35,761 nucleotides of DNA from an uncultured Bacteroidales bacterium (GTDB lineage Bacteria; Bacteroidota; Bacteroidia; Bacteroidales; F082): positions 1-35,761 of the forward strand of contig CAMJHP010000028.1 in the NCBI GenBank assembly GCA_946405575.1, given 5' to 3'. Within the stretch, counting starts at the first letter, position 1, and each line of letters begins with the position of its first letter. Both the position numbers and the translations under genes were made by a program. Under the pieces are notes generated by a model. That model was not told the origin of the DNA and searched no databases. It was given only the letters and a program-made list of their open reading frames with translations. Shown piece after piece: positions 25,503 through 31,737 of this stretch.

Positions 25503-25554
25503 TATCAAGAATTAGAGAATTTCAGATTTTTTCTCTAATTCTCAAGTTCTTGAT
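25503..25554. repeat. Palindromic repeat, copy A (52 bp)
   Basis: The left half (25503-25526) is identical over 24 bases to 25984-26007, and the right half (25528-25554) matches 26127-26153 with one mismatch in 27. Within the copy ATCAAGAA pairs with TTCTTGAT (25547-25554) and AATTAGAGA pairs with TCTCTAATT (25532-25540). It lies between fucP and the GxxExxY gene. Confidence 0.8.
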
Positions 25555-25570
25555 TATTATTTGTTTATAT

Positions 25571-25966
25571 TCACTTTCCTTTATAATCTTTTCTATTTGG
25601 AATCCACTTATATTGCAAACTACTTGATCCGAAATTCAGCAATAATCCAAGCTGATGATTTCCAACGTGAAGATAGTTGATCAGTTGACTTTCAAATTCT
25701 CCAGTAATTTCAGTAAATGCTTTCAGTTCAACGCCGATTTTGTCGTAACATAAAAAATCATAGAAAAAACCATGTTCCAAAACAACTCCATGATACTCTA
25801 TCTCAATGTGTTTTTCTCTTTCGTATGGAATATTATTTTCTTGCAAAAGCACTTCAAAAGCGTCTTGATACACCTTTTCTTTGAAACCGCATCCCAGTTC
25901 TTTGTGAAGTTGCAATGCTAAGCCAAATAGTTTTCCACTCTCTGTTGGGTAAATTAATCCACTCAT
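25571..25966 (-). CDS. GxxExxY family protein (PD-(D/E)XK nuclease-like)
   Basis: The 131-residue protein has the family-defining motif in GCGFKEKVYQDAF (GxxExxY, about residues 27-33) and the nuclease-like core FYDFLCYDKIGVELKAFTEI, with Asp followed by Glu-x-Lys. The C-terminus QLINYLHVGNHQLGLLLNFG and QYKWIPNRK is also typical. Function is unknown; the PD-(D/E)XK fold suggests a nuclease. It is bracketed by two copies of the same palindromic repeat and separates fucP from the nucleotidyltransferase-GHMP gene on the same strand, so it looks like a gene that arrived as part of a small mobile unit. Its start at ATG 25966 lies 18 bases from repeat copy B. Confidence 0.88.
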   Translation of the reverse strand: MSGLIYPTESGKLFGLALQLHKELGCGFKEKVYQDAFEVLLQENNIPYEREKHIEIEYHGVVLEHGFFYDFLCYDKIGVELKAFTEITGEFESQLINYLHVGNHQLGLLLNFGSSSLQYKWIPNRKDYKGK

Positions 25967-25983
25967 ATCACGTTGTTTTGTAT

Positions 25984-26153
25984 TATCAAGAATTAGAGAA
26001 TTTCAGAATTTCCATTTCGGGTCTTCATTTGAATTTTTTGAATTAGAGATGAAAATCGAGAACGATTTTCAGTTCTCCAATTCAACGCACCGAAGGTGCA
26101 AGACTTCTGTATAACTCGACTCGGCATTTTTCTCTAATTCTCAAATTCTTGAT
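25984..26153. repeat. Palindromic repeat, copy B, with about 119 bp of further palindromes inside
   Basis: The ends (25984-26007 and 26127-26153) repeat the two halves of copy A. The extra interior holds GAAAATCG-AGAA-CGATTTTC (26051-26070), GCACC-GAA-GGTGC (26087-26099) and a further AATTAGAGA at 26041-26049. No gene is seen in the 193-base gap. It ends seven bases before the stop of the nucleotidyltransferase-GHMP gene. Confidence 0.75.
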
Positions 26154-26159
26154 AAATAA

Positions 26160-27329
26160 CTACTTTCTTCTAATAACAAGACAAATTGCTTCGGGATGAG
26201 TCTGATAAAAAGCAACCGAATCTTTGACTACACAGGCAAGATAGCCGCCTCCGCCGGCACCAGGCATTTTCCAGGCCAACACTTCGTCCATAGTGGAATA
26301 TTTGTCAATGTAATCCTGCACCGAGCCTTGAATCATCGCAGGAAACATGGCGGTTTGGGCGTTGAACGAGGCTTTATAGGCCGCTGCAAAACCCTCCAAA
26401 TCCCTGTTCATGATAGCCTTCCAGCAGTCGTCGGCTGCCTTGGCCAACGCCTTGACTTTCGGCTCCGTGATGTCCTTGCCGTCCACCACCGAGCAACCTG
26501 GTTGGCGCGGTTCCATGGAAATCATGATGAGGTGTTGCTCAAGCCAATTCAGGATGGTCTCGTCCTGGCAAGTCTCGAATTTAATGGGCCAATAGAGTTT
26601 GTCATAGTAATGTCGCACCAATCCAGGCATGCAGATGCCGATACTGTCCTGAGCCCCGCTGATGATGCCGTCGTTGCGCTCAGGGTCGTTCTCAAAGCAG
26701 AAAACGAGTTTGGCAAGGGTCTCTGGATCCATGTCGGGCAATTTCATAGGCCAAATCTTCTTGATCATGTTGCGAGTCGATGTGGAGAGACCACAACGTT
26801 CGCGCACTTCAAAGGTAGGTTCCAAGGAAATGGTAATAGCCCATCCTGGAGCGAAACATGAGACGTAAGGTTGGTCGATCCAAGTGCCGGCCAGGTCCAA
26901 GCGAGTGGGAATCTGGCAGAGGTCTTTCTTCAAAGCCGTCGAAGAACGGGCTTCCAAGCCTTCGGAAGGGGTGCGTTGCAGCACCACATATTCGATGCCT
27001 CGCTCCTCGCAAAACTTGCGTTTTGTCTCGGAAGAACCATCCTCATTTACAACAAAGATGTCTGGTTTCAGTCGGTCGACCGTGCCGACAAAATCCATCA
27101 CCCCTGCCCCATCGTTGATAAAAGCATCCTTCACATAACGGATGGCCTTCACCATAAAGAGGCGTTCCTTTTCAGGATAGAGCGTCTTGTGGTTCTTGTA
27201 GTGCAGGATGGTTTCGTCGGAGCCGATGCCGACATAAAGGTCACCGAACTGCGCCGCCTGTCGGAAAAACTCAACATGGCCGCTGTGCAGCAAGTCGTAA
27301 CAGCCTGAAACAAATACTTTTTTGGTCAT
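26160..27329 (-). CDS. Fusion of nucleotidyltransferase (cytidylyl-like) and GHMP kinase-like domain
   Basis: A 389-residue protein. Residues 1-~137 form an HxGH nucleotidyltransferase: VFVSGCYDLLHSGHVEFFRQ (His15, His18), VGIGSDETI, the late motif ARSSTALKKDL equivalent to ISSTxIK. From about 138 a GHMP-type kinase begins with IPTRLDLAGTWIDQPYVSCF (motif 1) and ends with KMPGAGGGGYLACVV (motif 3, GAGGGG at 357-362). The middle motif 2 is not canonical (GLSTSTRN and ISGAQDSIGI are candidates). Inference: one polypeptide phosphorylates a sugar at C1 and then couples it to a nucleotide, similar in logic to HldE or Fkp but built from other families. It precedes the GxxExxY and fucP genes on the same strand, which makes a deoxysugar or heptose substrate worth testing. 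Confidence 0.75.
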   Translation of the reverse strand: MTKKVFVSGCYDLLHSGHVEFFRQAAQFGDLYVGIGSDETILHYKNHKTLYPEKERLFMVKAIRYVKDAFINDGAGVMDFVGTVDRLKPDIFVVNEDGSSETKRKFCEERGIEYVVLQRTPSEGLEARSSTALKKDLCQIPTRLDLAGTWIDQPYVSCFAPGWAITISLEPTFEVRERCGLSTSTRNMIKKIWPMKLPDMDPETLAKLVFCFENDPERNDGIISGAQDSIGICMPGLVRHYYDKLYWPIKFETCQDETILNWLEQHLIMISMEPRQPGCSVVDGKDITEPKVKALAKAADDCWKAIMNRDLEGFAAAYKASFNAQTAMFPAMIQGSVQDYIDKYSTMDEVLAWKMPGAGGGGYLACVVKDSVAFYQTHPEAICLVIRRK

Positions 27330-27348
27330 TCAATTGTTGATTTGGCCG

Positions 27349-27356
27349 CAAAGATA
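27349..27356 (-). promoter_or_regulatory. Probable -7 element for the nucleotidyltransferase-GHMP gene
   Basis: TATCTTTG on the minus strand, 19 bases before ATG 27329. No TTG is found at the right distance upstream. Confidence 0.4.
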
Positions 27357-27359
27357 GTG

Positions 27360-27398
27360 ATTTGTTGAATTGTTGAACTGTTTATTTGTTGAATTGTT
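27360..27398. repeat. Short direct repeat of 15 bp
   Basis: ATTTGTTGAATTGTT occurs at 27360-27374 and again at 27384-27398, separated by nine bases, just before the SprT-like gene stop. Low-complexity sequence of this kind also occurs at 27331-27343. Confidence 0.6.
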
Positions 27399-28018
27399 TA
27401 TTGCAACGACTTCACTTCCGCCAAAGCCGCCACGAAATACCAACGACCATTGCTCTCGCAATAGCATTTATAGCGGGTGCGTTGCTTTTCCCCTTTTTGG
27501 AATACCAAGCCGTTTTTCAGCACAAAACGCGCTCCATTAGGCAGACTTTCCACGGTCGTAATAGTTTCAGCGTGTTTGTCGTATTGTTTCAGCACCCTTT
27601 GGAGGTTTTGGTCGGCGGTGCTGCTGGCTTTGATGTGGTGCAAGTGCTTTTGCAAAGCAGTGAGGATGTCTTTCGGGAAGATGGTTTCGGTCATGAAAGG
27701 CAACAAAAGCTTGGTGAATTGGTTTTGCCATTCCGTGCCGTGAGGTTGCACACTTCTTGATCCATATTGCTGATACACATCGTAATGCGCCACCTCATGA
27801 ACATAAGTGATGAGCATCTGGTATGGGTTCAGGTCTAAGTTGAGGGTGATGGCACAGATACCGTTTTTGGTTCGTGGCGGACGGAAATCACCCAATTTGG
27901 AGGTACGAGGCCGCTTGAAGTGCAGTTTGAAACGCCGCTGCTCAAACATAGTCCCTACCATCCCTACCGATGCCTTGGGGAAATAGCGTTTCAACAGTTC
28001 GAGTTCTTCAGGCTTCAT
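27398..28018 (-). CDS. SprT-like zinc metalloprotease domain protein
   Basis: From ATG 28018 the product has 206 residues; the frame is open further upstream but that part overlaps the small lipoprotein gene. The zinc site is YVHEVAHYDVY (His74, Glu75, His78) with a third ligand in SVQPHGTEWQNQF (His93), the SprT pattern HExxH...H. SprT/Spartan relatives degrade DNA-protein crosslinks in eukaryotes; bacterial roles are poorly known. The C-terminal KNGLVFQKGEKQRTRYKCYC followed by GRWYFVAALAEV is typical of the Bacteroidota version. The start overlaps the small lipoprotein gene by 11 bases. Confidence 0.8.
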   Translation of the reverse strand: MKPEELELLKRYFPKASVGMVGTMFEQRRFKLHFKRPRTSKLGDFRPPRTKNGICAITLNLDLNPYQMLITYVHEVAHYDVYQQYGSRSVQPHGTEWQNQFTKLLLPFMTETIFPKDILTALQKHLHHIKASSTADQNLQRVLKQYDKHAETITTVESLPNGARFVLKNGLVFQKGEKQRTRYKCYCESNGRWYFVAALAEVKSLQ

Positions 28019-28187
28019 CGCGGTTAAGCAAATCAGATTCAATGGTTTCCTGTGGTGTGTAGCTCCACTTGGTGCAGGTGTTGCAGTGGCGCGGCGCACG
28101 ACGGCGCCCCGGCACTTCCTTGGTCTTGCAAGAGGTGGCTAACAGGGTTAAGCCTAACAATAGGATTATGATTAGTTTGTTTCTCAT
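28008..28187 (-). CDS. Small lipoprotein (59 residues)
   Basis: From ATG 28187 the product starts MRNKLIIILLLGLTLLATSC, a clear lipoprotein signal with lipobox ATSC. The mature part is about 40 residues, basic (KTKEVPGRRRAPRH) and contains a CNTC pair. No family is recognised. It overlaps the EnvC stop by ATGA and the SprT-like start by 11 bases, so it is a genuine member of the operon. The TTG four codons upstream is not needed. Confidence 0.7.
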   Translation of the reverse strand: MRNKLIIILLLGLTLLATSCKTKEVPGRRRAPRHCNTCTKWSYTPQETIESDLLNRDEA

Positions 28188-29461
28188 TTCGATAGCCAAT
28201 TTGCAGGGTTTTGTCGGCTCTGTTCTTTAAGTAATTCAAAGTGCAGTTCCGTCTTGTTTTCCGTCTTGTTGGTATGCACCGTTCCCAAGTTCTGTTTGGT
28301 CTTCACTTTATCCCCGCGCTTCACCGTGACGTTTTCGAGGTTGGAATACACCGTAAAATACTCGCCATGACGAATGATGACGACGGTGTTGGAGCCCATC
28401 AGTTTGGTGACGCTGGTCACCTCGCCATCGAAGACGGCTCGGGCTTGGGCGTTTTCGGTGGTGGCGATGTCGATGCCGTTGTTGGTCACCGTGACCTTGT
28501 CGGAAACCATCGAGGTGTGTTTGCCATACGATGAGGAAATCACGCCACGTTCCACCGGCCAAGGCAGTTTACCCTTGTTGTTGACGAAGTTGGTGGAGAG
28601 CGTCTTTTCGGCTGGAGTCAAAGCCATTCCTTTCTCTTTCGGTGCGGTAGTTGTGGTCTTCCCCTTGCTGGCGTTTTTCTTGGCTTCTTCCTTGCGTTTT
28701 CTTTCGGCTTCGGCGTTGGCCTTTCGGATTTCCTCGGCGATGATGTCGTCGATGGCTTTTTGCAGTTTCTTGGCTTGTTGTTGCTTGTTTTTGATGTCTT
28801 GCTGGATGCTGCCTTCCTTCTTCTTGAGTTTGGCCACCTGTCCGTTGAGCTCTTTTTTCTCCTTTTGGAGGGCGTTTTGCTGTGACTTCTCGTCTTTCAG
28901 CAAGGAGTCTTGTTGCATACGAGCTTGTTGATGGGCTTCAACTTCACTGCTGATTTGTCTTTCAATGGCTGCGATTTGGTTCATTTTGGCTTTACGTGCT
29001 TCGCTGAATTCGCGGATATAGCGCAGACGTCGGAAGGCTTGGTTGAAGTCCTTGGAAGCGAAGATGAACCCCAGTCGGTCGTAATGGCTTCGGTTTTTGT
29101 TGGCAAAGACAATCATCTTGGCGTATTCCTTTTGCAGTTTGCTGAGGTCGGAATTGAGGGACTTGATGTTGCTTTGTCCTGACTTGATTTCCTCGTCGAG
29201 GACGGCGATTTGCTCATTATATGAGGTAATGAGTTTTTCGCGCTGCTTGATTTTTTTGTCGAGGAGGTTGACTTCATTCAGGGTCATCTCCTTGTCTTTT
29301 TTGGTCTTTTTCAGCAACTGGTTAGCCGTCGAAATCTCCTTCTGCAACGAATTGATTTCGCTCTGCAACTGCTTCTTCGACTTGCCTTTCGTCTTTTGGG
29401 CAAAAGTGGGCGAAACGAAAGCCAAGAGCAACAAAACCAATATGAAATGCAGTTTCTTCAT
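28184..29461 (-). CDS. envC: EnvC-like murein hydrolase activator (coiled coil + degenerate LytM domain)
   Basis: The 425-residue protein has the signal peptide MKKLHFILVLLLLAFVSPTF ending AQ, a long Lys/Gln/Glu-rich coiled coil (about 25-270), and a C-terminal M23/LytM domain (about 300-425: GVISSSYGKHTSMVSDKVTV, NNGIDIAT, DGEVTSVTKLMGSNTVVIIR, TELHFELL). The zinc ligands of active M23 enzymes are altered: NNGID replaces HxGID and ELHFE replaces HxHFE. That fits EnvC-type activators, which switch on amidases at the division septum without cutting themselves. It lies in the order DUF4292 - EnvC, common in Bacteroidales, with 4-base overlaps on both sides. Confidence 0.87.
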   Translation of the reverse strand: MKKLHFILVLLLLAFVSPTFAQKTKGKSKKQLQSEINSLQKEISTANQLLKKTKKDKEMTLNEVNLLDKKIKQREKLITSYNEQIAVLDEEIKSGQSNIKSLNSDLSKLQKEYAKMIVFANKNRSHYDRLGFIFASKDFNQAFRRLRYIREFSEARKAKMNQIAAIERQISSEVEAHQQARMQQDSLLKDEKSQQNALQKEKKELNGQVAKLKKKEGSIQQDIKNKQQQAKKLQKAIDDIIAEEIRKANAEAERKRKEEAKKNASKGKTTTTAPKEKGMALTPAEKTLSTNFVNNKGKLPWPVERGVISSSYGKHTSMVSDKVTVTNNGIDIATTENAQARAVFDGEVTSVTKLMGSNTVVIIRHGEYFTVYSNLENVTVKRGDKVKTKQNLGTVHTNKTENKTELHFELLKEQSRQNPANWLSK

Positions 29462-30027
29462 TGCTTTTTCAATAGTCGAATTCGCTCCATTTTGTCGGTG
29501 ATCTTCAGTGGGAAAGTCGTCTTCTCGTTCAATCGGATGTTGTTGTATCGAATTTTGGCGGAAAGCTCGCCCATCACGAAGGTTTTCAACTGAACCGTCT
29601 GGTTCTCAACGGGCGCATAGCCTTGATTATTGTCCAAAAGCAAAGTTTGTACCAAAGGCAAACTAAGCGGCATACCAAGTTGTGCGGAAATAGTGTCCAT
29701 CGGCTCGGCCAAATAGATCTTTTCCATGCGGTTGACAATCCAAACGGAATCATTGCTGACTTTGACCCGTAGCACTTCCATGCCCATCGTGGCGGTCACG
29801 TTGAGCCAAACGAGGCTGTCTTTACGCATCCTGAGCTGCCCAGACAAGTCGTTGTAAGCCATGCCGTTGCCTTCGGCTTGAATGGCCATGTTGGCCGTAA
29901 GCCATTCAAAAGTTTGCGGCTGCTGCAGCTGCACAATCTTTTTGCGCGAGGCGCAGGAAGTAGTCACCAGAAACAGTGCGAGGAATGCTATTTGAACCAA
30001 TCTTTTCATGTTAGGGTTCCTTGTCAT
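29458..30027 (-). CDS. DUF4292-type outer-membrane lipoprotein
   Basis: The 189-residue product (ATG 30027, or ATG 30009 six codons later) has the lipoprotein signal MKRLVQIAFLALFLVTTSC. The mature part contains MAIQAEGNGMAYNDLSGQLR, KDSLVWLNVTATMGMEVLRV and DSVWIVNRMEKIYLAEPM, the LolA/LolB-like beta pattern of DUF4292. It is shorter than many relatives, which may reflect loss of the C-terminal part. A role in lipoprotein or outer-membrane handling is inferred from the fold and from its place before EnvC. ATGA overlap with envC. Confidence 0.75.
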   Translation of the reverse strand: MTRNPNMKRLVQIAFLALFLVTTSCASRKKIVQLQQPQTFEWLTANMAIQAEGNGMAYNDLSGQLRMRKDSLVWLNVTATMGMEVLRVKVSNDSVWIVNRMEKIYLAEPMDTISAQLGMPLSLPLVQTLLLDNNQGYAPVENQTVQLKTFVMGELSAKIRYNNIRLNEKTTFPLKITDKMERIRLLKKQ

Positions 30028-30048
30028 ATTTCATGCCAAAGTGAAAGG

Positions 30049-30056
30049 CAAAGGTA
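30049..30056 (-). promoter_or_regulatory. Probable -7 element for DUF4292-envC
   Basis: TACCTTTG on the minus strand (complement of 30049-30056), 21 bases before ATG 30027. No good -33 box is seen. It sits between the end of the restriction island and the envelope genes. Confidence 0.4.
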
Positions 30057-30096
30057 GGAGAAAAAACGAATAGTGATCATTTCTTGATGTGATATA

Positions 30097-31650
30097 CTAT
30101 GGTTCTATAAACACAGGCGTTCCTTTTGTGTTAGCTGAGTCAATCTCGATGAGTTTTTCTATAAATCGATGGTTTATTAATGACTCTAAATCCATCTCAG
30201 CAGGAGTGATGCTAAATGTCATATAGCTTTTTCTTGGTCTCTCTTTTGGATAATCCATTTCTAGCAACTCTTCCTTGCTCATTTCTTGGTGGTCAACTAT
30301 CTTATATGCTGAAAGTTTGTTGGGTTTGCCATATTCATAAAGAACCAATAAGGAAGCATTCCCGAAAAGGTTGTGCTTCTCTTCCATCGAACCTTTTGTC
30401 TTGCCTAGTCTTATGTTGTATATGTTGTGGGCACGAATCCAATCATAGTGTTTCTTCCCTTTGTAGCAGCCAACGAGTATAGTTTTGTCTCCGCCGAAGA
30501 AGTCTATAATATCTTGGTCAAAACGATTCCACTTGTAACATTCGAAGGGTTCAGCTGCTAACCAATAGTCGGAAACATCATTGGTGTCATACGGAACGGG
30601 GGTGGATTCGACAATTTGCCGCGTGGCTTCAAGACGACGGTTGGTGTATTTTGCCACATCTGCAATGACTATTTTTTGCAAAGCTGTAATCAGTCGTTCC
30701 ATTGCAATAATATCGGGTTGGCCATCAGCTGTTGTAGGTAGGGTTATATACTTGTTTTTTACAACGTTCCAACCTCCCAACTTGTTTTTGTATGAGTAAA
30801 TCGACAAATTTGTAACCTTGTTAATACAAGTCACCATGAACAAGTATGGGTTAGATTGAAGATTAATGCCAACATCTTTCCAACGAATAGCATAAGCATC
30901 AGACAAAACAGTAAAATCATGGGATTGATAGTACGCCCTGTAAACATCGCTATTGGAAGGAATTGATATAACGTTGCTAAGGATAGTTGCTCCATCTTTT
31001 GGTGAATAATAATTCAGTCCCTGATTCATAAAGCTTGAAGTCAGGCATGGAAGGGTGTACTTGCTTGTTGGCTGCTGAGGCAATTCTTTTGCCTTGTATG
31101 GAAGTTTTTTTGTGTTGATACGCTCAAACAAATCGCCCATTTTGAATTCTTGCCAATGAAAATTTCTGATACTTTCAAGAGCAGAACGATCATCAGGAGT
31201 GAGATTGTAATCATTGAGGCCAGTAGCAAGTAAGTAAGCTTCGAGTTTGCGCAAGCGTGATTCTTCGAGTTCGCGCACAAAGTTTTCCATAAAGGTAAAA
31301 TCTATTTCGCCTTCTGTCGTTTGCGGAAGGGAGATGTGCATTTCTTTTATTTTATTCCAAGTCCCCATATTGTCGAAAGAGAACACTTGACGCATATAGA
31401 AGAACTGTGTGGCAAGAAATATACCGACATGCTCATTTTTTATGATATCACCTGAAAGAGAAAATACATGGTTGTGGGTGGCCATCTTGTATGGGAAGTT
31501 ACGATAAAAGGCATTACCCCAAAAATCAATAGTTATGGTGTTAGAAGGAAATACTCGTGCTGGGCGATTTGTACGTCCTTTAATGCCATAATTGTCTAAA
31601 CCTGAGTTGATGAGATATACTCCTTTATCATTACAATCTTTTTGTTGCAA
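30097..31650 (-). CDS. hsdS: Specificity (S) subunit of a BcgI-like/type I restriction-modification system, abnormal start, extra C-terminal domain
   Basis: From TTG 31650 there are 517 codons. Two target-recognition domains are visible: TRD1 (up to about residue 110, with FLATQFFYMRQVFSF and MGTWNKIKEMHISLP) and TRD2 (about 168-305, starting FKMGDLFERINTK, ending YITLPTTADGQPD), each followed by a helical spacer (MENFVRELEESRLRKLEAYL; MERLITALQKIVIADVAKYT). Coding similarity continues upstream of the TTG to about 31698 (EYRIGNLFQAQTGDVD, a typical TRD start) but no in-frame ATG or GTG exists there, so the start is lost, non-standard or frameshifted. Residues about 352-517 form an extra C-terminal domain not usual in S subunits (ILVGCYKGKKHYDWIRAHNI, LLVLYEYGKPNKLSAYKIVD). 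It follows the nuclease-methylase gene closely. Confidence 0.75.
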   Translation of the reverse strand: MQQKDCNDKGVYLINSGLDNYGIKGRTNRPARVFPSNTITIDFWGNAFYRNFPYKMATHNHVFSLSGDIIKNEHVGIFLATQFFYMRQVFSFDNMGTWNKIKEMHISLPQTTEGEIDFTFMENFVRELEESRLRKLEAYLLATGLNDYNLTPDDRSALESIRNFHWQEFKMGDLFERINTKKLPYKAKELPQQPTSKYTLPCLTSSFMNQGLNYYSPKDGATILSNVISIPSNSDVYRAYYQSHDFTVLSDAYAIRWKDVGINLQSNPYLFMVTCINKVTNLSIYSYKNKLGGWNVVKNKYITLPTTADGQPDIIAMERLITALQKIVIADVAKYTNRRLEATRQIVESTPVPYDTNDVSDYWLAAEPFECYKWNRFDQDIIDFFGGDKTILVGCYKGKKHYDWIRAHNIYNIRLGKTKGSMEEKHNLFGNASLLVLYEYGKPNKLSAYKIVDHQEMSKEELLEMDYPKERPRKSYMTFSITPAEMDLESLINHRFIEKLIEIDSANTKGTPVFIEP

Positions 31651-31698
31651 ATCTACATCACCTGTTTGCGCTTGAAAAAGATTTCCAATCCTGTATTC

Positions 31699-31737
31699 AC
31701 CCCACTTAACGCTGATTAATTGTCGGTCAAGTGGGGT
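31699..31737. repeat. Inverted repeat at the R-M / S gene junction
   Basis: ACCCCACTT (31699-31707) and AAGTGGGGT (31729-31737) form 9-bp perfect arms around 21 bases. The right arm ends on the first base of the complemented stop codon of the nuclease-methylase gene, and the left arm borders the point where S-subunit coding similarity begins. Confidence 0.7.

Noticed and set aside
24759..25538. 259-codon plus-strand frame opposite fucP
   Set aside because: Antisense to an unmistakable transporter gene; the His/Gln/Glu-rich product has no motif.
25503..26153. CRISPR-like array because of repeated short sequences
   Set aside because: Only two copies, palindromic and of unequal structure, with a gene between them; no regular repeats and spacers.
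26196..26861. 221-codon plus-strand frame opposite the nucleotidyltransferase-GHMP gene
   Set aside because: Antisense shadow; HxGH and GAGGGG motifs on the minus strand settle the coding strand.
26160..27329. Fkp, the bifunctional fucokinase/GDP-fucose pyrophosphorylase
   Set aside because: Fkp is about 950 residues with the opposite domain order and a different pyrophosphorylase; only the general logic is similar.
28184..29461. Active M23 endopeptidase
   Set aside because: Zinc ligands are replaced (NNGID and ELHFE), so an EnvC-type activator fits better.
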